Positions 1 to 6,324 are shown, counted from the stretch's first letter. The stretch: 6,324 nucleotides of DNA from QHCF01 sp003244275 (GCA_036806345.1 DAIROT010000088.1:1-6324), one strand, 5' to 3'. The notes: generated by a model not told the origin, from the sequence alone. A program made the numbers and translations.

Positions 1-37
1 GCGATAATGCTCCCGCCACTCGTGGCACCAAGAACGT

Positions 38-45
38 AAGGGAAG
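38..45 (+). promoter_or_regulatory. Ribosome binding site of the SQD1-HlyD fusion gene
   Basis: AAGGGAAG lies 8 bases before the ATG at 54. It is purine-rich and well placed, and supports this start. The SQD1 family homology also begins within a few residues of this Met. Confidence 0.6.
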
Positions 46-53
46 AGTCCGGG

Positions 54-2477
54 ATGACCACGAGCAGGAGAGTCCTCGTACTCGGGGCGGACGGCCTTCT
101 CGGCTGGCCTCTTGTCCTCCACCTTTCGCAGGCGGGCCATCAGGTGGCCGCAGCCGACAACCTTGCCCGCCGAGGGTGGGACAAGGAGCATGGCACGCGC
201 AGTCTCGTTCCCATCCGGTCCATGGAGCAACGCGCTGCACGTTGGGCCGAACTGACTGGCGAGTTGGTGCACTGGCACAAGGTCGATCTCTGCGACGCTG
301 AGTCGCTGGACGCCCTGATAGCCGGTTTCCAGCCGGGCGCCGTCGTCCATCTGGCCGAGCAGCGCAGCGCCGCTTTGTCCATGGACGACCAGGAGCACAC
401 GGTCAGGACCCAGACGAACAACATAGTGGGAAACCTCAACCTGCTGTTCTCCCTACAACGCCACGTTCCAGACTGTCACCTCGTCAAGTTGGGTTCGATG
501 GGAGACCCGGGGCAACCCGATATCGACATCGAAGAGGGTCACAGCACCGTCACCCACGGTGATCGTGGCGACCGGCTGCCCCGTCCCACCGGTCCAGAGA
601 CCTTTGGCCATCTCTCCCAGGTGGTCGACAGCCAGAACATCGCGTTGAGCTGTCGGAACTGGGGCATCCGGGCCACGACCCTCAATCAGGGGATTGTCTA
701 CGGCACGGAGACGTTCGAGACCGAGCGCGACCCCGCCTTGGCCACCCGTTTCGACTACGACCCTGTCTGGGGTACGGCCTTCAACCGATTCTGCGTGCAG
801 GCCGCCTCCGGCCGCCCCCTCACCATCTACGGCAATGGCAATCAGATTCGCGCCTACATCGACATCCGGGACACAATGGCCGGTATTCGCCTGGCCCTCG
901 ACGACCCGGCGCGGCCCGGGGAGTGCCGCCTGTTCAACCAATTCACCGAGCAGTTCAACCTCAACCAGCTGGCTGGCCTGGTGGCTCACTGCTGGGCTCA
1001 GGAGGGACCTCCGGTAGAGATTCGACACCTGCCCGGCCCGCGGCTCGAGGCCGAGGAGGATCACCCCCTCAATGGGACCGCCAATGCCAGGTTTGACCTG
1101 GGGCCGTCCCCCCACCGCCTAGGGGAATCCCTCGTGGAGAGCGTCCTGCAAACGGTGCTGTCCCACGCCCATCGGATCGACCCGCTGCTGCTGGACCCGA
1201 CACTGCTTGAAGAGCGCGCCAACGATGGGCGAGCGAGCGGGAATGGCACGACGAGTCGCCACGGCCGGGTGACGGGGCCGGTATTGGCGGCTTCGGTCCG
1301 CAGTGGCGAAGCCTCGGCCGGAGCGGAGCTTCCCCGAGAGAAGGTCAGCGAGCGGGGGCGCCCGGGAAGGGGGGGCCACGTGGCATCCGGCGGCGGCTCG
1401 GCCACTGGCAATGGATCGGCGGCCATCGCCCGTCGAGGTCGGGTAGCGGTGACGGGGATCGTTCGGACCCTGGAGACTCGGGTCCTCAATTCACAGCCGC
1501 CCAAGCCAGCCTCGCTGAGGTCGGAACCCCTCGAAGAAGCGGCTCGGGGCAGCAGCCGGCCCAGAGCGGTGGCCCTCGGGGCGGCACCGGGAACGACCTC
1601 CCGCAGGCGGGCGCTCGTGGTGGCAGCCCTGGCGGTGGCCGCCGCGGTGGCTGTTGCCCTTACCATCAACGCTCTCGACTCGGCGGCCAAGTCCATCCCG
1701 GCGGTGGTCGAGCCGACCAATCAGGTCAACCTCAATTTCCAGAACTCTGGTCCTTTGGCCACCATCATGGTCAGGCCCGGCCAGCGGGTGACCAAGGGAC
1801 AGGTGGTGGCCACCCAGGCTGCTGCGTCGGAGGCGACGGCCGTGGCCAATGACCAGGCCACCCTGGCGGCCGACCAGGCCCAGCTGAATCAGCTCGAGCA
1901 GTTGCTCAAGGTCGACTACCACGCCATCGCCCAGGTGGATGTGGTCCGGGCTGATCTCGCTCGAGATCAGGCTCAGCTGGCAGTGGACAAGCAACGCCAG
2001 AGCCAAACGGCTGCCCAGAGTTCGCTGGCGTCTCCGGTGGATGGACTGGTGGTGGCGGTATCCGGCACCCCGGGCGAGACGGTGGACAGCATGGGCGTGC
2101 GTATCTACCGACCGCAGGGAACGGCGGTGTCCGGTCAGTCCTCCCTGCAGCTGTTTCCCTCCACTCCGAGCAACACCAACTCCCGCGCAGATCCCTACGC
2201 ACCGGTGGTCACTATTGATCAGTGGCCCCGCTGGCAGGTCACGGCCCAGGTACCGGAGTCACAGATCAGCTCTGTGCACCCGGGTGAGCATGCGGTTTTC
2301 TCGCTGGCTGCCCTGAGGGGTAGCAAGTTGGGCTGCGTCGTCACCCAGGTGGTGCCCAACCCATTGTCGGTAGGTGGCGCAGTGGTCTACGACGTCCGCC
2401 TGCGCTTGGAGCAGGCGGCCCCTCAGGGAGTGCTGCCGGGCATGACGGGCTCGGTTGTCCTGCGACCCGGCCGGTGA
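54..2477 (+). CDS. SQD1-like (UDP-sulfoquinovose synthase family) domain fused to a membrane-anchored HlyD-type adaptor
   Basis: 807 residues, ATG start, with AAGGGAAG at 38-45 as ribosome binding site. Residues 1 to about 385 resemble plant and bacterial SQD1, an NAD-dependent extended SDR that makes UDP-sulfoquinovose from UDP-glucose and sulfite: nucleotide loop GADGLLG near residue 11, then DNLARR, EQRSA, HLVKLGSMG, IDIEEG, WGIRAT, LNQG, NRFCVQAA and FNQFTEQF. The catalytic Tyr and Lys of YxxxK are replaced (Gly185, Gln189) and the active-site Thr is Ser148, so synthase activity is doubtful. Residues 386-515 are a Gly/Ser/Arg-rich linker. A single membrane helix spans about 520-540. Residues 566-590 and 660-677 look like the two halves of a lipoyl-type domain, separated by an Ala/Gln-rich helical hairpin, and a HlyD-like beta domain follows to the end. 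Predicted topology: SQD1 part in the cytosol, adaptor part outside. No transporter gene lies nearby; a polysaccharide synthase gene does. Domain calls are firm; the fusion and its role are inferred. Confidence 0.88.
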   Translation: MTTSRRVLVLGADGLLGWPLVLHLSQAGHQVAAADNLARRGWDKEHGTRSLVPIRSMEQRAARWAELTGELVHWHKVDLCDAESLDALIAGFQPGAVVHLAEQRSAALSMDDQEHTVRTQTNNIVGNLNLLFSLQRHVPDCHLVKLGSMGDPGQPDIDIEEGHSTVTHGDRGDRLPRPTGPETFGHLSQVVDSQNIALSCRNWGIRATTLNQGIVYGTETFETERDPALATRFDYDPVWGTAFNRFCVQAASGRPLTIYGNGNQIRAYIDIRDTMAGIRLALDDPARPGECRLFNQFTEQFNLNQLAGLVAHCWAQEGPPVEIRHLPGPRLEAEEDHPLNGTANARFDLGPSPHRLGESLVESVLQTVLSHAHRIDPLLLDPTLLEERANDGRASGNGTTSRHGRVTGPVLAASVRSGEASAGAELPREKVSERGRPGRGGHVASGGGSATGNGSAAIARRGRVAVTGIVRTLETRVLNSQPPKPASLRSEPLEEAARGSSRPRAVALGAAPGTTSRRRALVVAALAVAAAVAVALTINALDSAAKSIPAVVEPTNQVNLNFQNSGPLATIMVRPGQRVTKGQVVATQAAASEATAVANDQATLAADQAQLNQLEQLLKVDYHAIAQVDVVRADLARDQAQLAVDKQRQSQTAAQSSLASPVDGLVVAVSGTPGETVDSMGVRIYRPQGTAVSGQSSLQLFPSTPSNTNSRADPYAPVVTIDQWPRWQVTAQVPESQISSVHPGEHAVFSLAALRGSKLGCVVTQVVPNPLSVGGAVVYDVRLRLEQAAPQGVLPGMTGSVVLRPGR
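1209..1608 (+). other. Low-complexity interdomain linker with a possible internal translation start (GTG 1380)
   Basis: These 400 bases encode residues about 386-518 of the fusion protein, rich in Gly, Ser, Arg and Ala, with no recognisable domain and no stop codon. The net positive charge just before the membrane helix fits a cytosolic location. A GTG at 1380 (residue 443) is preceded by AAGGGGGGG at 1367-1375, four bases upstream, so a separate HlyD-only protein of about 365 residues could be made from here. That alternative is speculative: such G-runs arise by chance in GC-rich DNA. Confidence 0.45.
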
Positions 2478-2493
2478 TGGGTTGTGGGCAGGG

Positions 2494-2515
2494 CCCCGCA
2501 GGGGGCTCCGCGGGG
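2494..2515. terminator. Possible hairpin between convergent genes
   Basis: The 53-base gap between the convergent stops contains CCCCGC (2494-2499) and GCGGGG (2510-2515), able to form a six-pair GC stem with a ten-base loop. There is no T-run on either strand, so it is at best a weak bidirectional terminator. Confidence 0.3.
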
Positions 2516-2530
2516 GCAATCGAGCAGGGC

Positions 2531-3478
2531 CTAGCCAGGTTGGCCAGCCACCGTGGTCAGCAAGCTGATGGCGAGGTCAGGGCGAGGGCTGGCGCAGCCC
2601 GGGCAGCTGGGTCCGGGGGAGGGAATGTTCACCCAGTAACCCCGGACCGCCGACCCGGCGGCATGGACCGCTGCCAACAGCTGGTCGGAGGTAACCGGGG
2701 CCCCGGTGGGATTGGTGCTCAGGCCAGCCACCACCACCACGCTGGGGTTGGCCTGGTGTGCCTGGGCCGCAGCCTGGCCGACGAGGTGGGCGTAGGCGGT
2801 GGTGTCACGCTGGACGCTTTGAGCCTGGACATCCACCACGTCGGCGACCCGCCCGGCTTGTTGGGCCAGTCCGAGGTGCAGGTATGCCTGGTCCCGGGAT
2901 GTCACCCCGGGCTGGAGCACGGTGGTGAGGTCCAGGGCCGGGCTGGCCAGGAAGATCAGGTGGTGCTGATGGACGAGCGCCCCCGCCTTGGCCATAAAGG
3001 GACCAGGCGCTTGTTGTTCGTCGGGCGGGGTGGCAGCCCACGACTCGTTGTCGTACAAGATCGCCTTCACCCACGGGTCGATGCTCCCATTGGCCAAGGC
3101 GGAGGACATGGCCTGGTAGCTGGCGAACTTGGCCGTGGGGACGACCGCCAGTCCGGCGAGGGGCGGGTGACCGGGCTGGAGGATCTCAAAGATCCTTCCC
3201 CGTTCCAGCAGATGAAGCACGGTGGGGTCGGCTGTCACCTGTCGCAGGGCCCGCTCGGTGAAGATCCACGTCTGGGCAGTGGCGGGCTGACCGGGTTTAC
3301 CGGTCGGGGCCGGCCGGCTAGTGGTGGCCTGGTTCGGACGAGGGGTCGCAGGCAGTCCCCGCCGTTGACCGGTGCCGCACGCGCCCAGAATCATGGCCGA
3401 CACGATCAAGGCGGCGATAGCAACCAGGCGCGGGGCGGCCCTGCCAACCAGGCGAGGGTGCTGGCCGTCAGTGATCAC
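2531..3478 (-). CDS. Lipoprotein of unrecognised family, paralogue of the gene at 5466-6248
   Basis: 315 residues, starting at GTG (3478-3476) with GGGTGA (3491-3486) seven bases upstream, ending in TAG. The N-terminus is a lipoprotein signal: basic residues, hydrophobic stretch 18-31, and lipobox LGAC with the lipidated Cys at 34. A Pro/Thr/Arg-rich tether (about 35-69) follows, then a globular domain from Trp71 to the end. It matches the protein encoded at 5466-6248 along its length. Shared motifs are WxxT (71), YDNExW (142-147) followed by TPxxEQ, a DVV-(D/E)-(V/I)-QAQS strand (213-221), a VVVxAGLST strand, GxWxNIP (280-286) and CPxC (292-295). Alternating hydrophobic strands with conserved acids and Trp resemble a TIM-barrel glycosidase-like fold, but I do not recognise the family and no enzyme activity can be claimed. 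It is predicted to be anchored on the outer face of the membrane. It is transcribed away from the glycosyltransferase gene. Confidence 0.87.
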   Translation of the reverse strand: MITDGQHPRLVGRAAPRLVAIAALIVSAMILGACGTGQRRGLPATPRPNQATTSRPAPTGKPGQPATAQTWIFTERALRQVTADPTVLHLLERGRIFEILQPGHPPLAGLAVVPTAKFASYQAMSSALANGSIDPWVKAILYDNESWAATPPDEQQAPGPFMAKAGALVHQHHLIFLASPALDLTTVLQPGVTSRDQAYLHLGLAQQAGRVADVVDVQAQSVQRDTTAYAHLVGQAAAQAHQANPSVVVVAGLSTNPTGAPVTSDQLLAAVHAAGSAVRGYWVNIPSPGPSCPGCASPRPDLAISLLTTVAGQPG

Positions 3479-3606
3479 CGGGATTTCACCCAGTGGGCGG
3501 TCTGAGCCCGGGCGGCACCGCCGTCCTGGTGGGCGACGTGGTCATTGCCGTCCTGTTGGTGTGCGGGGCCCTCGGTCGAGCCTCGGCCGAGGATCAGGGA
3601 GACGGC
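3479..3606. promoter_or_regulatory. Divergent intergenic region between the lipoprotein and glycosyltransferase genes
   Basis: If the glycosyltransferase starts at 3607, 128 bases separate the two divergent starts, and promoters for both genes must lie here or overlap the coding ends. I see no convincing -35/-10 pair or operator-like palindrome. The + strand is also open from a GTG at 3493 and would encode a short hydrophobic stretch, so part of this region could be coding. Confidence 0.4.
3596..3601 (+). promoter_or_regulatory. Ribosome binding site that decides the glycosyltransferase start
   Basis: AGGGAG sits five bases before the ATG at 3607. The upstream in-frame GTG at 3493 has no comparable sequence, so this site favours 3607 as the start. 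Confidence 0.6.
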
Positions 3607-5436
3607 ATGGCAAAGGTAGTGCTCCCCAGTCCCCGGCCGGTTCGGTTGACCCGCACCGCGTCCTTCTACATTCTCTTCGTCGTGGTGTCCAGCATCCTGG
3701 TCGGGGTGCTGCCCGGGCTGGGGCCCGCCTACGCCCGCCTGGTGGGCAAGGTTGCCCTGATCGCCCTGGGTCAGTCGTCGTTGGTGGCTGCCTACGCCAG
3801 GCACCTGGATGGTGGCCTGCGCCTGGTGGTCATCGTCGACATCCTCTGCTTTGCCGTGGCCCTGCGAGCCAGCGCCGGCCGGCGGGCGATGGTGGCGGCC
3901 CACGCCATCGCCTTCATTGTCCTCAGCTTGTGCCTGGACGCCTTGGTGGTGGCATTGTCGGCATCGGCCGGCCTGCCCACCGGCCCGTATGCCTTTGCCA
4001 GCACGGTCGTGAACTTGGGGGCCGCCGTCCTGGTGATGTTGCGGATCCTGGCCACCACCCTCGTCCTGCCTCGGCCCACCGCCGTACCGGTCGGCCGCCC
4101 GCCCTACCGGACCGACAAGGTGGTGTTCGCCAGCGCTCTGACGGCGGCCGTGTTGTTGGTGCTGGTCGCTCTCGACGCCCTGGCCACCAGGGTGGCCGGC
4201 CCCCACCCGGTGCTCGGAGTGCTGGTCCTGCTCGGCTATCCGGTCATTCTCGACGGCCTTTACCTCTTTCTCATGGCCATGGGCAGCCGCCCACAGCCGG
4301 GCCCGGCCCCTCTGAACGCTCCCGGGCTCACCGTGATAATCCCCGCCTTCAACGAGGAGGCCGGAATCGCCCTGACCCTGGATTCTATCGACCGGGCGGC
4401 CGGCAATTACGGCGGGCCGGTAAGGGTGATCCTGACCGACGACGGCTCGACTGATCGCACTGCCGAGATCGTTGTCTCGGCCATGCAGGACTTCGAGGCG
4501 GCCACCGGGGAGTTGGTGGAAGGTAGCCACAACGGCAAGGCAGCTGCACTCAACCAGGCCCTCAGCCGGGCGACAACGGAGATCGTCGTGCGAGTGGACG
4601 CTGACGTGGTGGTGGCCGAAGATGCCCTGCTGCCCCTGCCTGCCTGGTTCGCCAATCCTCTGGTCGGCACGGTGGGCGCCCTCAGTCTGCCCCGCCCCGA
4701 CCTCAGTGGCTGGATCAGTCGGGTCCGGCTGTTCGAGTGCCTGTTGAACTTCACATTTGCCCGCCTGGCCCAGCAGCGGGCCGACGCGGTGGCCTGTATA
4801 CCTGGGACCTTCACTGCTTTTCGCCGCCGGGGGGCGCTGGAGGTCGGCGGATTCGTCAGCGGTATGAACGGCGAGGACGCCGACCTCACCATGCAATTGG
4901 GGCGGCTTGGCTACCGGGCCGTGGTCGACCCCCGAATACGCGACTTCGAGGACGTCCCCACGACTCTTGCTGGGCTGCGAGAGCAGCGCACCCGCTGGAA
5001 CCGGTCCGGTACTCAGGTAATGGCCCGGCATTCCCCATTGCTGGCCGGCAATCGGTGCCCGCGCACATGGTTTCTCTACCTGAGGACGAGCATGGTCAGG
5101 GTGACGTCACTGTTGCGCCCGCTCGTATATCTGCACGGCCTTCAGTCGGTCATCCTGACGCCGTCGTTATCCCACCGCCTCGGGCCGTTCCTGATCTTCT
5201 ATGTGGTTTCCGCCGCTCCAACGTTCCTGGTGGCCGCCGGGCTTGCCATTGGTAATGGTTTCCTGCGCCAGGTAGGCTGGCTGGCACTTTGGTATCCCTT
5301 CACGGTCGCCAGGCGAGTCTTCACTCTCGAAGGACTGCTCTCCCTTCCCACTCGCCCGGTGCGGGTGCGCACCGGAGGGCTCCGGCGGCCGGCAACCGAT
5401 CAGCCGGCCGCCGATCGGTTGCCCGTCCCCATCTGA
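3607..5436 (+). CDS. Multi-spanning family 2 glycosyltransferase, probable processive polysaccharide synthase
   Basis: 610 residues from ATG 3607. An in-frame GTG at 3493 would add 38 residues including a hydrophobic segment, but lacks a ribosome binding site and would leave only 14 bases to the divergent gene. About seven membrane helices fill residues 15-230. The cytosolic GT-A domain follows with PAFNEE (246-251), DDGSTD (278-283), GKAAALNQAL, the metal-binding DAD (331-333), PGTFTAFRR, EDAD (423-426, general base region) and QRTRW (460-464, the QxxRW signature). About three more helices lie at 490-585. The D, DxD, D, QxxRW set is typical of processive synthases such as cellulose, hyaluronan and alginate synthases, which use a nucleotide sugar and extrude the chain through their own membrane helices. 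The sugar cannot be told from sequence. No PilZ domain is present. The long N-terminal helix bundle is unlike BcsA. Neighbouring HlyD-like and exported proteins fit a polymer export locus. Confidence 0.9.
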   Translation: MAKVVLPSPRPVRLTRTASFYILFVVVSSILVGVLPGLGPAYARLVGKVALIALGQSSLVAAYARHLDGGLRLVVIVDILCFAVALRASAGRRAMVAAHAIAFIVLSLCLDALVVALSASAGLPTGPYAFASTVVNLGAAVLVMLRILATTLVLPRPTAVPVGRPPYRTDKVVFASALTAAVLLVLVALDALATRVAGPHPVLGVLVLLGYPVILDGLYLFLMAMGSRPQPGPAPLNAPGLTVIIPAFNEEAGIALTLDSIDRAAGNYGGPVRVILTDDGSTDRTAEIVVSAMQDFEAATGELVEGSHNGKAAALNQALSRATTEIVVRVDADVVVAEDALLPLPAWFANPLVGTVGALSLPRPDLSGWISRVRLFECLLNFTFARLAQQRADAVACIPGTFTAFRRRGALEVGGFVSGMNGEDADLTMQLGRLGYRAVVDPRIRDFEDVPTTLAGLREQRTRWNRSGTQVMARHSPLLAGNRCPRTWFLYLRTSMVRVTSLLRPLVYLHGLQSVILTPSLSHRLGPFLIFYVVSAAPTFLVAAGLAIGNGFLRQVGWLALWYPFTVARRVFTLEGLLSLPTRPVRVRTGGLRRPATDQPAADRLPVPI

Positions 5437-5465
5437 TCGCTCTGCTGGTCGGGGCGGTGGCGGGC

Positions 5466-6248
5466 ATGGCGTTGGGCCCAGTCACTGCAGCAGGCGCCAC
5501 TGTGGTGAGCCACCGCTGGATGATCACCGGCAACGCGGCCAGCCAACTCCAGTCGATCGACCCCGCGATTGCCAGGGCCTACCTCAACCAGCCCGGAACC
5601 TTGTTGCTCGGATCCTCGCCACCAGGTTGGTCCAGTACCTCGACCGAGCACTTCGCCAGCGAGGCGGCGTTCGCTTGGGCAGTGGCTGCCGGTGGGCTGC
5701 CAAGTGGCCTGCAGGCGGCGGTGTATGACAACGAGGGTTGGTCGCTGACTCCCACGGCCGAGCAGCAGGATCCGCAGTACTACGAGCAGCAGTTTTCCGC
5801 CTTGGCTCATTCCCAGGGCCTCACTACCGTCATGGCTCCGGCTCCGGACCTGGTAAGTGGGCTCAGCTGCGGGAGCGGGACCTACGCCCAGAGGTACCTG
5901 CGCTGCAATCTGGCCGGGATGGCCGCCGGCTACGGCGATGTGGTCGAGATCCAGGCGCAATCTCTGGAGACCAACGCGGGGTCCTACTCGTCGTTGGTAA
6001 GCAACGCCGCCAGCCAGGCCGGCGCTGCTCATCCGGGAGTGGTGGTGCTGGCTGGCCTGTCCACCGGCCCCAACGGCGCCACGATCACTGGCTCCGAGAT
6101 GCTGGCCGCAGCCCAGGCCACCGCGGCCACGGTGGCCGGCTGGTGGCTCAACATCCCGGGCACCTCGGTCTCGTGTCCGGCCTGCCGGAGCCCCCAGCCG
6201 ATGATTGCCGATCAGTTCCTCCGGGCGCTCGACGCACACGGCGTCTGA
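5466..6248 (+). CDS. Exported protein of unrecognised family, paralogue of the lipoprotein at 2531-3478
   Basis: 260 residues from ATG 5466, stop TGA at 6246. From Trp18 onward it aligns with the lipoprotein on the other strand: YDNEGW (87-92) then TPTAEQQ, DVVEIQAQS (158-166), VVVLAGLST (192-200), GWWLNIP (225-231) and CPAC (237-240). It has an additional Cys pair (135, 147) not seen in the paralogue. The start is uncertain. The same frame upstream encodes RRSVARPH followed by LIALLVGAVAGMALGPVTAAGA, a good-looking signal peptide ending in AGA. The only in-frame starts that keep it are TTG 5289, overlapping the glycosyltransferase by 148 bases, or a rare CTG at 5433 overlapping that gene's stop. 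GTG 5457 and ATG 5466 give a shortened signal. None has a strong ribosome binding site, so translation may be coupled to the preceding gene. Likely secreted without a lipid anchor; function unknown, perhaps acting on the polymer. Confidence 0.83.
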   Translation: MALGPVTAAGATVVSHRWMITGNAASQLQSIDPAIARAYLNQPGTLLLGSSPPGWSSTSTEHFASEAAFAWAVAAGGLPSGLQAAVYDNEGWSLTPTAEQQDPQYYEQQFSALAHSQGLTTVMAPAPDLVSGLSCGSGTYAQRYLRCNLAGMAAGYGDVVEIQAQSLETNAGSYSSLVSNAASQAGAAHPGVVVLAGLSTGPNGATITGSEMLAAAQATAATVAGWWLNIPGTSVSCPACRSPQPMIADQFLRALDAHGV

Positions 6249-6254
6249 GCTGGG

Positions 6255-6324
6255 TGGTCGGGACCGGCATCGATCCGGTGACCTCGCGCTTTTCAGGCGC
6301 GCGCTCTACCAACTGAGCTACCCG
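6255..6324 (-). tRNA. tRNA-Phe (anticodon GAA), 5' end cut by window edge
   Basis: On the reverse strand the cloverleaf folds as follows: acceptor 3' strand CCCGACC (6262-6256) with discriminator A (6255); the matching 5' strand GGTCGGG is present only as CGGG, its first three bases lying beyond 6324. The D-arm is GCTC/GAGC with loop AGTTGGTA. The anticodon stem is CGCGC/GCGCG with loop CTGAAAA, giving anticodon GAA at 6294-6292. Variable loop AGGTC, T-stem ACCGG/CCGGT. CCA is not encoded (CCC follows the discriminator). The T-loop reads ATCGATG, with A where nearly all bacterial tRNAs have T54. The 3' end lies six bases from the stop of the convergent gene. Confidence 0.93.

Noticed and set aside
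3..8. GATAAT resembling a -10 promoter element before the first gene
   Set aside because: A matching -35 would lie outside the window, and a lone hexamer is weak evidence.
453..1115. Minus-strand open frame opposite the SQD1-like domain
   Set aside because: No recognisable domain, and the plus strand has family-specific SQD1 motifs throughout this stretch.
2474..3505. Plus-strand open frame (343 codons) opposite the lipoprotein gene
   Set aside because: Gly/Arg-rich composition with no domain, whereas the minus strand encodes a lipoprotein signal and matches a paralogue.
3372..4454. Plus-strand open frame (360 codons) overlapping the synthase
   Set aside because: Arg/Pro/Gly-rich frame-shifted shadow of the synthase reading frame.
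3475..5031. Long minus-strand open frame (518 codons) opposite the glycosyltransferase
   Set aside because: The product is rich in Gln, Gly, His and Arg with no domain or membrane pattern. The opposite strand has complete GT2 motifs. It is a GC-rich shadow frame.
1..6324. CRISPR arrays, insertion sequences, integrase or attachment-site duplication at the tRNA
   Set aside because: No regularly spaced repeats, transposase motifs or duplicated tRNA 3' end were seen when reading the window.

Overview
The window is about 6.3 kb of GC-rich DNA with GTG and TTG starts, a lipoprotein gene with a clear lipobox and Shine-Dalgarno sequences of the AGGGAG/GGTGA kind. This suggests a high-GC bacterium, most likely an actinomycetote (possibly Acidimicrobiia or an uncultured relative). 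The assignment rests on composition and protein style only. It holds four protein genes and one tRNA cut by the right edge.

Layout: (1) 54-2477 (+) is a long fusion protein. Its N-terminal half is unmistakably related to UDP-sulfoquinovose synthase (SQD1), and its C-terminal half is a membrane-anchored HlyD-type adaptor. (2) 2531-3478 (-) is a lipoprotein of unrecognised family. (3) About 3607-5436 (+), divergent from gene 2, is a multi-spanning family 2 glycosyltransferase with all the hallmarks of a processive polysaccharide synthase. (4) About 5466-6248 (+), directly downstream, is an exported-looking protein that is a clear paralogue of gene 2. (5) 6255-6324 (-) is tRNA-Phe(GAA), missing its first three bases. 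The only non-coding gaps are about 53 bp (2478-2530, with a possible hairpin) and about 128 bp (3479-3606, divergent promoter region).

Working model (inference): the locus makes and exports a surface polysaccharide. The glycosyltransferase would polymerise and extrude the chain. The HlyD part of gene 1 would act outside the membrane as a co-polymerase or adaptor, comparable in layout to Alg44 of alginate synthesis. The two paralogous secreted proteins would act on or bind the product outside the cell.

The most striking point is in the SQD1-like domain. It keeps the NAD-binding loop and long stretches of family-specific sequence. At the positions of the catalytic Tyr and Lys (YxxxK) it has Gly185 and Gln189, and the catalytic Thr is Ser148. 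It may therefore be a nucleotide-sugar-binding pseudoenzyme used as a cytosolic sensor fused to the extracytoplasmic adaptor, rather than a working sulfoquinovose synthase.
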